Positions 1 to 5,310 of a DNA stretch of 5,437 bases are shown here, piece by piece. The DNA is from an uncultured Clostridium sp. (GTDB taxonomy: Bacteria; Bacillota; Clostridia; TANB77; CAG-508): positions 1-5,437 of the forward strand of contig CAJKVD010000070.1 in assembly GCA_905203195.1 (NCBI GenBank). Direction: 5' to 3'. A program made the translations under genes and the position numbers. The number at the start of each line of letters is the position of its first letter. Position 1 is the first letter of the stretch. The notes under the pieces are model-generated. The model was not told the DNA's origin and ran no database searches. It was given only the letters and a program-made list of their open reading frames with translations.

Positions 1-632
1 GTTACACCATCAATATCTGTAATTCTTGTTTCTATACCAATTCCACCTTCTGCAATTTGTGTCATTTCTATTTTTCTTGTGAAGTCTGTAGATTGTTCTA
101 ATAAATCCATAATTGTAGAATTTACATATGCAATTAATGCACCTTTTGCTACGTATCTTCTTAATTTTCCAGCACTTAACATTGCTTTTAATTTTCCATA
201 TACATTTTCTTTTGTATATGAAGACAATGCTGTTGAACTATGATATCCATCTAATTTTTGTGCTTCTGTAGCAACTTTTGAATAGAAATATGCATCCATT
301 TCTGGTATTTGTTGTGTTTTGTGGAATACTTCTGAAATTTTTTTAATAGATGCTGTTTCATTTGTTTCATCTACATCTATTTTGTCAATCATAAATTGAA
401 TGTCTCTATCGTGTGTTAATGTGAATGGTACATCAGTTTGTTCAACTGTTCCTTTATTCCATCCACCTAATCTACTGTGTGATTTATAACCACTTGTGCT
501 CATTTGTGTAAAATGAAATGTTTTTGCACTTAACCATTTAACTGCTGTAGTTACGAATGGTGAAGTTAAAGAATCTTGCTCCATAATTTCTAATAGGTCT
601 GGAGACCATACCTCTGCATAATTTAATGCCAT
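1..632 (-). CDS. Major capsid protein, N-terminal part (runs off the window)
   Basis: This gene encodes the main shell subunit of the phage head, probably of HK97 fold; 210 complete codons are visible and the C-terminus lies beyond base 1. The protein begins MALNYAEVWSPDLLEIMEQ and contains stretches such as SGYKSHSRLGGWNKGTV, TLTHDRDIQFMIDKIDVDET and KTQQIPEMDAYFYSKVA. By memory of the family, these resemble the capsid proteins of Gram-positive siphoviruses that use a separate scaffold protein. The ATG at 630-632 is preceded by a perfect AGGAGGT (641-647) with 8 nt spacing. That ribosome binding site overlaps the TAG stop of the scaffold gene (646-648), so the two genes are tightly linked and probably translationally coupled. 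The position directly after the scaffold gene agrees with the call. No N-terminal protease or delta domain is visible, which fits use of a separate scaffold. Confidence 0.88.
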   Translation of the reverse strand, partial: MALNYAEVWSPDLLEIMEQDSLTSPFVTTAVKWLSAKTFHFTQMSTSGYKSHSRLGGWNKGTVEQTDVPFTLTHDRDIQFMIDKIDVDETNETASIKKISEVFHKTQQIPEMDAYFYSKVATEAQKLDGYHSSTALSSYTKENVYGKLKAMLSAGKLRRYVAKGALIAYVNSTIMDLLEQSTDFTRKIEMTQIAEGGIGIETRITDIDGV

Positions 633-645
633 AATTAATTACCTC

Positions 646-1245
646 CTAAAATGAATTAAACCTGTTCCATCTTTTTGTGGCTACAGGCTTTTGGTTTTTT
701 TGACTTTCATCAGAGTTACTTTGTGTTGCTCCGAATTTAAATCCTTTTTCTTCTTTTTCTTCTTCCTTTGCTATTTTTAACTCAGGAAATTCAGAAATTA
801 CTGCGTTGATTTCATCTTCTAGTTTCTTAGCATCTAATACACCGTTTTCTAGAACTTTTGACATATCAACTAATCTTGCTGCTCTTTCAACTTTCTTAAC
901 ATCAACACCTACTTTGGCCATAGCAAGTGCTATTTTGTCAGTATAGTCTGCTTGAACAGTCTCTTTTTGCTCTTCTTGTCCTTTGTCTTCTTGTTTGTTT
1001 TGAGTGTCTTGAACTTGTTTAGAAGTTTCACCTTGTTCTGCTTTTTCAGCACCTTTGGCATACATTCTTTTGATAAATCCATCTAACTCATCTTGATTTT
1101 TGAAAACTATTGAACCGTCGTCACCTTTTTGTGCTACTTGTTTTTTAGTTTTCTCACCCTCATTTTTGTTTTCAGTTTTTTGCTCTTTTTGAGCATTATC
1201 TGTTGTAGTTTGAGTATCTACATTTTCTTTTTTTTCGTCTTCCAT
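646..1245 (-). CDS. Phage capsid assembly scaffold protein
   Basis: This 199-residue protein is very rich in Lys, Glu, Gln and Asp, has no Cys, and is predicted to be largely helical or disordered, as expected for an internal procapsid scaffold that guides capsid polymerisation and is then lost. Residues 1-45 are a charged low-complexity tail. Residues 48-71 (FKNQDELDGFIKRMYAKG...) resemble the N-terminal region of DUF4355/GP20-type scaffolds. A likely coiled-coil or helical core spans about 100-165. The C-terminus ends in a basic aromatic tail, KRWNRFNSF, and similar W-N-x-F tails are common in scaffolds and are thought to contact the capsid protein. The ATG at 1243-1245 follows a G-rich site GGGGGAGG (1253-1260) with 7 nt spacing. 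The capsid gene follows 13 nt after the stop. The exact family is not certain; the role is inferred from composition, length and position. Confidence 0.83.
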   Translation of the reverse strand: MEDEKKENVDTQTTTDNAQKEQKTENKNEGEKTKKQVAQKGDDGSIVFKNQDELDGFIKRMYAKGAEKAEQGETSKQVQDTQNKQEDKGQEEQKETVQADYTDKIALAMAKVGVDVKKVERAARLVDMSKVLENGVLDAKKLEDEINAVISEFPELKIAKEEEKEEKGFKFGATQSNSDESQKNQKPVATKRWNRFNSF

Positions 1246-1266
1246 ATTGGAACCTCCCCCGTTTAA

Positions 1267-1278
1267 GGTCCGTCGACC
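1267..1278 (-). other. Small GGTC/GACC hairpin in the scaffold-gene leader
   Basis: The untranslated leader between terminator 2 and the scaffold gene carries a 4-bp GC-rich stem (GGTC/GACC) with a 4-nt loop, followed at a short distance by the G-rich ribosome binding site. It stands out as GC-rich in an AT-rich window. It is short and may have no function; an RNA stability, processing or translation role for a highly expressed late gene is only a possibility. No convincing -35/-10 pair was found between here and the terminator. Confidence 0.3.
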
Positions 1279-1291
1279 ATAATTTTTGCAA

Positions 1292-1317
1292 TAAAAAAAG
1301 AGCCTATTTAAAGCTCT
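1292..1317 (-). terminator. Rho-independent terminator 2, after the tRNA
   Basis: On the minus strand AGAGCTT pairs with AGGCTCT (7 bp including one U-G pair) around a 5-nt loop. The stem spans 1299-1317 and is followed by a run of T (about seven, then ATT). It begins 11 nt after the encoded CCA end of the tRNA, so it would end a tRNA transcript. It also stands in front of the scaffold and capsid genes, which therefore need readthrough, antitermination or an unseen promoter. Confidence 0.78.
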
Positions 1318-1328
1318 AATTCTAAAAA

Positions 1329-1402
1329 TGGCACAAGTTAATGGATTTGAACCACTACAAACAGTTTTGGAGACTGTTGTGCTGCCGTTACACTAAACTT
1401 GC
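1329..1402 (-). tRNA. trnW: tRNA-Trp (anticodon CCA), with encoded 3' CCA
   Basis: The full cloverleaf can be read on the minus strand. The acceptor stem GCAAGTT/AACTTGT has 7 pairs with a G1-U72 wobble. The D arm is GTGT-AACGGCA-GCAC, with A14, A15, G18, G19 and A21 in place. The anticodon arm is ACAGT-CTCCAAA-ACTGT with 5 perfect pairs and anticodon CCA, which reads UGG. The variable loop is 4 nt (TTGT), and its T48 can pair with A15. The T arm is AGTGG-TTCAAAT-CCATT, with one G-U pair. The discriminator is G73, the bacterial Trp identity base, followed by an encoded CCA at 1329-1331. Total length is 74 nt. The anticodon is CCA and not TCA, so this is not a UGA suppressor. The gene sits between two terminators inside a phage head operon, so it is phage cargo rather than a chromosomal att tRNA. 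No dedicated promoter is obvious. Confidence 0.93.
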
Positions 1403-1406
1403 ATAT

Positions 1407-1432
1407 AAAAAACACCTACATTTCTGTAAGTG
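1407..1432 (-). terminator. Rho-independent terminator 1, after the Ltp-like gene
   Basis: On the minus strand CACTTACA pairs with TGTAGGTG (8 bp with one T-G pair) around a GAAA tetraloop (GNRA class), followed by TTTTTT. The stem starts 8 nt after the TAA stop of the Ltp-like gene, so that gene is a self-contained transcription unit. The T-run ends only 4 nt before the 5' base of the tRNA, so transcripts must read through this terminator to make the tRNA unless a promoter was missed. There is no T-run on the other side, so it works in the minus direction only. Confidence 0.85.
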
Positions 1433-1440
1433 CTTGTATA

Positions 1441-2097
1441 TTATTTATCTAAATTATCAATTGCATATTGTGCTTCACTTTTTGTGAAACCTTCTACTGA
1501 TGATGTTAATTGATTATAAATTGCTTTACTAGACATATTCATACTTGATTGATATGTCTTTGCTTTTTCCAAAGCATTCCTATTCCAATCTGCTTCTATG
1601 TTGTCTATTGCATACTGTGCCGCTTCTTTTGTAAATCCCTCCGCTGATGAAGTTAATTGATTGTAGATACCTTGCTTTGACATATGCAGTGAATTAGAAT
1701 AAGTTTCTGCTTTTTTTAACGCATTTTTTTCTTCTGCAGTAGGCTCTTTACCCAAAGAATAAACTATATTAATTTTATCTCCTTGATGTACTACTGTATT
1801 TGCTGAAATACTTTGACTAACAAAATTTCCTTTTGCAATATCGTTTGAATATTCTTCTGTTATTTTACCATTAATCTTATTAGCATCTATCCATGCTTTT
1901 ACTTCTTCCTTTGACATAGTACTGAAATCTACAATAGTAACCTCTACTGAATTATTTTTTTGATAATTATTAGTTGAAGTATCAACAGTATTATTATTTT
2001 GTGATGTACCTATAATTATTCCTATTACTATAATAATTATCCAAAACCACCATTTTTTATAAATTGGTTTCTTTTCATTTTCTGTATGATTTGCCAT
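1441..2097 (-). CDS. Membrane-anchored PASTA/double-Ltp protein, probable superinfection exclusion
   Basis: This 218-residue protein has a short charged N-terminus, one strong transmembrane segment (about 16-30, WWFWIIIIVIGIIIG), an Asn/Thr-rich linker (32-50), a PASTA-like domain (about 50-116, ending QGDKINIVYSLGKE), and two copies of the Ltp domain (125-167 and 174-216). Each copy carries the pattern IYNQLTSS-x-EGFT...AQYAIDN. Ltp domains are named after the lipoprotein of Streptococcus thermophilus phage TP-J34, which blocks DNA injection by superinfecting phage. Similar proteins also occur in bacterial genomes. There is no lipobox cysteine, so anchoring is by the membrane helix, with the C-terminal domains expected outside the cell. 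The start is supported by AGGAGG (2105-2110) 7 nt upstream. The gene has its own upstream promoter-like region with Spo0A boxes and its own terminator, which is moron layout. The exclusion role is inferred from family and context. Confidence 0.82.
   Translation of the reverse strand: MANHTENEKKPIYKKWWFWIIIIVIGIIIGTSQNNNTVDTSTNNYQKNNSVEVTIVDFSTMSKEEVKAWIDANKINGKITEEYSNDIAKGNFVSQSISANTVVHQGDKINIVYSLGKEPTAEEKNALKKAETYSNSLHMSKQGIYNQLTSSAEGFTKEAAQYAIDNIEADWNRNALEKAKTYQSSMNMSSKAIYNQLTSSVEGFTKSEAQYAIDNLDK
1450..1725 (-). repeat. Tandem duplication encoding the two Ltp domains
   Basis: Codons for residues 125-167 (bases 1597-1725) and 174-216 (1450-1578) encode two copies with a 147-bp (49-residue) period. 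The proteins are nearly identical in the core (IYNQLTSS, EGFT, QYAIDN), while the DNA differs at many third positions. The duplication is therefore old and kept by selection on the protein, not a recent DNA repeat. Confidence 0.8.
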
Positions 2098-2129
2098 GAC
2101 AATTCCTCCTTTTATTTTATTCTAAAAAG

Positions 2130-2162
2130 AGTATATCATTTTTTTTCGACCTTTGTTGTCGA
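2130..2162 (-). promoter_or_regulatory. Candidate sigma-A promoter of the Ltp-like gene, long-spacer type
   Basis: A good -10 hexamer TATACT (2130-2135) lies 32 nt upstream of the ATG. No good -35 is present at 17 bp (CAACAA there). A -35-like TCGACA (2157-2162) lies 21 bp upstream and coincides with a Spo0A box. Sigma-A promoters with 21-22 bp spacing and a Spo0A box over the -35 are known from Bacillus subtilis spoIIE and spoIIG. The start of transcription would be near 2123, giving a leader of about 25 nt. The inference is an activator-dependent promoter. Confidence 0.6.
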
Positions 2163-2173
2163 ATTTTGTCGAA
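2145..2173. promoter_or_regulatory. Tandem Spo0A (0A) boxes upstream of the Ltp-like gene
   Basis: On the plus strand TGTCGAA occurs perfectly at 2157-2163 and again at 2167-2173, separated by TTT, so the boxes repeat every 10 bp. A third near-match in opposite orientation, TTCGACC (2145-2151), has 6 of 7 bases of TTCGACA. The consensus 0A box is TGNCGAA/TTCGNCA, and a dimer of Spo0A~P binds tandem boxes 3 bp apart, as at the abrB promoter. The repeat sits in the short intergenic gap (2098-2185) directly upstream of the Ltp-like gene. Binding is inferred from sequence only. Confidence 0.6.
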
Positions 2174-2185
2174 TAATATAAAATT

Positions 2186-2335
2186 TTATTTTTTATTAAA
2201 CCATTCATCTATCTTTCCATTTTCAACAGCTATTGAAAACTCTTCTGCCTCTTTTTTCATTTCTTCTGTTATTTCAATTTTTTCATTTATTGGTATTGGT
2301 TTAGGTATCTCATTTATCCATCTAGGATTTTTCAT
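2186..2335 (-). CDS. 49-residue protein coupled to the toxin gene, candidate immunity protein
   Basis: This short gene begins MKNPRWINEIPKPIPINEK and ends IDEWFNKK before a TAA at 2186-2188. Its ATG overlaps the stop of the upstream gene (TAATG, one shared base) and has GGAGGG (2343-2348) 7 nt upstream, so translation is very likely real and coupled to the toxin-bearing minor capsid gene. The protein has a Pro-rich N-terminus (P4, P11, P13, P15), then a likely amphipathic acidic helix (about 22-38) and a short C-terminal helix. It has 11 acidic and 9 basic residues, with no signal peptide or membrane segment. I do not recognise the family. A small gene placed directly after a C-terminal polymorphic toxin domain is the classic place for an immunity protein, but a head or accessory role is not excluded. 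An AT-only palindrome follows and is too weak to call a terminator. Confidence 0.72.
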   Translation of the reverse strand: MKNPRWINEIPKPIPINEKIEITEEMKKEAEEFSIAVENGKIDEWFNKK

Positions 2336-3828
2336 TAAATTTCCCTCCATAATAAATAATATTTACCATCTATTTTCTTTATATTTTCAACAATAAACCT
2401 ACTATTTCTTGGATATAATATTTCAGATTCGTCTGGATTAAAGTTTCTTAAATCTTTTGCTTTGTTTGATACTGTATATATTACCACATTGGCATTTTCA
2501 TTATATTTTGATTTACTTGAAAAAGATAAATATTCATTAAACATTATTGGCTTATTAAGCTTATTCATATGTATAAATTTTTTTAATTCTTTCTTATCTG
2601 TTATATCTAAAACTCTAACTATATTCCCATTATAATTTTTACATTTATCTAATGCTTTATCTAAATGATTAACTATATTTTGTTGAATATTATCTAGTTT
2701 AAGATTATTTCTTAATATTTCATTTATTTTGTAGCTTTCTGAACTAATGTATTGGTTTATTGCATATTGTTCATCATTTGATAAACCTATTTTACTACTT
2801 TCTATTTGATTTTTCAATTCATTAGCCTTATTTTGATAATTTAATACATTTTCAGGTAATAAACTACCTGCTACTAATCTTTGATACTGTTTCTGCCTTT
2901 GTTGCAAATATTGAGTATATTTATCTTCTTCATTATGATTTTGTTTTGCTTTTATTACTTCTTCTGGTTCATCATTTATTCCTTCGTAATATGTACTAAC
3001 TCCATGATGGCATCTAGGATGAAATAAGCCTCCTGATATTGCTGTACTTAACAATGGGTATTTTCCATCTTTTTCTGTTCCTCCTGACCATACATCATCT
3101 ATATATACTCTTCCCTCCCATGGTGTACACTTATCACAGGCACCGCCATGTTTTGATACATATACTAATGAGTTGCCTAATTTTTTACGCATTTCACCTT
3201 CGCCCATTAGATTAGCTCTTTTGTTTGCCGTTCTAATAGCCATATCACAGTAATCAGCAATATTATGCCTTGAACCATTACTATATTCAATGCAATTAAA
3301 ACCTCTTGTTAAAAAATCTTTACTAGCCATATCAATTGCTTGTTTTATTGTTCCAGCCCCTGTATTAGCAAATACTTGTGCTTTATATATTATTTGTCTG
3401 TATTGGTCATTTGCCATTCTTAATGTTGCATATTTTACATCTTTCATGTCATTTTTTGTGCTTTTTATTAGTGCATCTAATTTTCTATGATTTAATCCAA
3501 AAAAAGATCCACCTAATTGTGAATCTTCTTTTCTTATAATTCCTGACTGTATTGCCTGTTTATTTGTTCTTCCTGCACCTTCTTTGAATTGTTCTTTTAT
3601 ATGTTTATATAAATATCTATTTAACCCTTTTGTGTTGTTGTTAAATATTTCTTTATTTGCCTTTTTATAATCTTCAAATTGTTTTAATTTCAGTGCTTGC
3701 CATTGTGGCCAGTCAAATCCTTTGGCTTTTTCGTCTTCTTTATGACTCCATAATGTTCTTTTCATAGAAGTAATTAATTGTAATTCAATTTCTTCCATCA
3801 CTTTTTTTATATCATATTCATTTTGCAT
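2335..3828 (-). CDS. Phage minor capsid (MuF-type) protein with C-terminal ADP-ribosyltransferase toxin domain
   Basis: This 497-residue protein has three parts. Residues 1-285 resemble phage minor capsid protein 2 / SPP1 gp7-like head proteins. They include SKHGGACDKCTPWEGRVYID (226-244), YPLL, and GGLFHPRCHHGVSTYYEG (267-284); C231, C234, H270, C273 and H274/H275 could bind a metal. Residues 286-345 are a charged, probably coiled linker. Residues 346-497 match the ADP-ribosyltransferase exotoxin fold of the R-S-E class: LSNDEQYAINQYISSESYKIN at the start, R405 in NIVRVLD, the S-x-S strand SFSS (435-438), and the E-S-E catalytic pair (E467, E469) in DESEILYPRNSRF. All key residues are present, so the domain looks active and probably modifies arginine. 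MuF-toxin fusions of temperate phages are known; the toxin is presumed to ride in the virion or act after entry. The start follows AGGTGAT, which includes the portal stop codon. Confidence 0.87.
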   Translation of the reverse strand: MQNEYDIKKVMEEIELQLITSMKRTLWSHKEDEKAKGFDWPQWQALKLKQFEDYKKANKEIFNNNTKGLNRYLYKHIKEQFKEGAGRTNKQAIQSGIIRKEDSQLGGSFFGLNHRKLDALIKSTKNDMKDVKYATLRMANDQYRQIIYKAQVFANTGAGTIKQAIDMASKDFLTRGFNCIEYSNGSRHNIADYCDMAIRTANKRANLMGEGEMRKKLGNSLVYVSKHGGACDKCTPWEGRVYIDDVWSGGTEKDGKYPLLSTAISGGLFHPRCHHGVSTYYEGINDEPEEVIKAKQNHNEEDKYTQYLQQRQKQYQRLVAGSLLPENVLNYQNKANELKNQIESSKIGLSNDEQYAINQYISSESYKINEILRNNLKLDNIQQNIVNHLDKALDKCKNYNGNIVRVLDITDKKELKKFIHMNKLNKPIMFNEYLSFSSKSKYNENANVVIYTVSNKAKDLRNFNPDESEILYPRNSRFIVENIKKIDGKYYLLWREI

Positions 3829-3836
3829 TTAATCAC

Positions 3837-5309
3837 CTACTCTAATGGTTCCATTATATTAGGTTCTTCTTTTTCAATTATTCCCGCTTCTTCTTTTAAC
3901 CTTTTTACTTCTTGTTCTTTTTCTGCTTTAGTTAAACTATCTCCATACATTGTATCTACAGTCTTTTCAATGCTCATTACATTTTGCCCTGGTCTAGCCT
4001 TTGAAACTGTTTCTACTGTTGCTTCAAAACTAGGGTTAGCATATTCTTTAAAATCTACTGTTGCTTCATATTTACCTGCTGTTTTTTTCTGCGCTTTATC
4101 ATATGTTTTTAGACATATTTCAACTAACTTAGGAATAACTTTTTCTAATACATCTATTACTTTCCCTCTTGTATATTGTGTTGCTTTTTCTTTTTCTCTT
4201 TGTGCATCTGCATTATCAAGTTTCTTTACATCTATTCCAAGGGTACTAGGACTTATTAAACCTTGTAAACACAAATCTAATGCTGTTATATATGACTGTA
4301 GCATTCCTTCATAATCAAAGTCTCCTTTTTCTCTTGTAATTTTACTACTTTCTGTTTCTGATGTTGTACTTCCTACTTTAGCATATCTATTATCAAATGT
4401 ATTAGGTTTTAATAAATCTCCATTCTCATTTGTTGGTATTAAATCTTCTGGAATATATGTTATTGTTCTGTTATCTCTTAATGCATCTATCCATTTGCTC
4501 CATACTTCGTCAAAACTATCAAAAGCGTCTAATTTCTTTTCTAATATGCTTTGGCCTCTACCTCTATATTTCTTTGATTTATTGAACATCATAGGCACAG
4601 CCATCATAAATTTGGTATTTGTTGGTTCTTTTAAATCTGCTGTTTCTGGAATAGAGTTGTAATCTTTCATTAACTGGTCATTTTTATATAATTCATATTT
4701 TATGCCATCTTTAGAGTATTTTTCAAACAAAGTATAACAAGCATCTTTTTTAGGATATTTATTTTTAAAGTTTATCCCTGTTATTCTTCCTCTTGTATAT
4801 TCATAGTCAACATCTTGCCCAGAATAAAACTCTATTATTGGATATTTACTTATATCTGTATCATAACTTATCTTAAATGCACCATCACATTGCACAAATA
4901 CATCAATTATTGCTTGTTTTAATGTTTCTTTGAAATCATTTTCTTTTGCTATTTCTTCCCAATTTGTTTGTGCTTCGTTGTTTCCTTTAACTTCTATTTT
5001 ATTAAAACTATCAACAATTATATCGGCTAACATATCAACTATCATAGCAGGTAACCCTGTATGTATTTTTCTAATATTTATACCAGTTGTACTTTGTGCT
5101 GCCCAAAACTTAGCATTTCCCATTAAGTCATCTGTTTGTGTATAATATTGATGCAACTCTGATGCATCTCCTCTATACCACAATAGATTTCTAAAACAAT
5201 TACCTTCAAATGTATTTGTTTCTTGTATTGTTATTGTATCTCCTACACTTGGCTGTATTTCTAACCAATTTCGTATTACATTTTTTATTTTATCGTTGAC
5301 TGTTCCCAT
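3837..5309 (-). CDS. Phage portal protein (SPP1 gp6 type)
   Basis: This 490-residue protein is of usual length for the SPP1 gp6-like portal family, whose twelve-subunit ring forms the DNA entry and exit channel at one head vertex and docks terminase and connectors. Family-like stretches include the N-terminal wing region with GLPAMIVDMLADIIVD (85-100), DGAFKISYD (142-150), FYSGQDVDYEYTRGRITGI (161-179), and the stem/tunnel segment LISPSTLGIDVKKLDNADA (351-369) followed by REKEKATQYTR. The C-terminal region has ARPGQNVMSIEKTVDTMYGD (438-457) and a charged helix (460-482). GGAGG (5316-5320) lies 6 nt before the ATG and inside the last codons of the upstream gene. The minor capsid gene follows 8 nt after the stop, the standard portal-minor capsid order. 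The call rests on remembered family patterns and synteny. Confidence 0.9.
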   Translation of the reverse strand: MGTVNDKIKNVIRNWLEIQPSVGDTITIQETNTFEGNCFRNLLWYRGDASELHQYYTQTDDLMGNAKFWAAQSTTGINIRKIHTGLPAMIVDMLADIIVDSFNKIEVKGNNEAQTNWEEIAKENDFKETLKQAIIDVFVQCDGAFKISYDTDISKYPIIEFYSGQDVDYEYTRGRITGINFKNKYPKKDACYTLFEKYSKDGIKYELYKNDQLMKDYNSIPETADLKEPTNTKFMMAVPMMFNKSKKYRGRGQSILEKKLDAFDSFDEVWSKWIDALRDNRTITYIPEDLIPTNENGDLLKPNTFDNRYAKVGSTTSETESSKITREKGDFDYEGMLQSYITALDLCLQGLISPSTLGIDVKKLDNADAQREKEKATQYTRGKVIDVLEKVIPKLVEICLKTYDKAQKKTAGKYEATVDFKEYANPSFEATVETVSKARPGQNVMSIEKTVDTMYGDSLTKAEKEQEVKRLKEEAGIIEKEEPNIMEPLE

Positions 5310-5310
5310 T

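Noticed and set aside
1329..1402. tRNA as a prophage attachment site or as a UGA suppressor
   Set aside because: It is surrounded on both sides by phage head genes with no integrase nearby, and the anticodon is CCA, which reads only UGG; no in-frame UGA codons are used in these genes.
1430..1465. Possible tRNA promoter (TTGATA ... TATACA) at the end of the Ltp-like gene
   Set aside because: Spacing is only 14 bp and the product would meet terminator 1 before the tRNA.
2153..2182. Possible divergent plus-strand promoter (TTGTTG, 18 bp, TATAAA)
   Set aside because: It would only drive antisense RNA; the -35 match is weak and such matches are expected by chance in AT-rich DNA.
2178..2193. AT-only palindrome after the 49-residue gene as a terminator
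   Set aside because: The stem is ATAAAATTTTAT with no GC pairs and no T-run on the minus strand, so it is too weak to call.
2166..2396. Plus-strand open frame of 76 codons, Phe/Ile/Ser-rich
   Set aside because: It begins at a TTG inside the Spo0A-box region, has no ribosome binding site, and is the reverse of the 49-residue gene and the toxin gene end.
3290..3490. Plus-strand open frame of 66 codons resembling a membrane peptide
   Set aside because: It is antisense to the conserved minor capsid region, with no start signal; its hydrophobicity comes from the complement of charged helices.
3823..4314. Plus-strand open frame of 163 codons
   Set aside because: It lies antisense within the portal gene, has hydrophobic low-complexity composition typical of AT-rich reverse frames, and no convincing start signal.
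4930..5145. Plus-strand open frame of 71 codons
   Set aside because: It is a shadow of the portal N-terminal region, without ribosome binding site or promoter.
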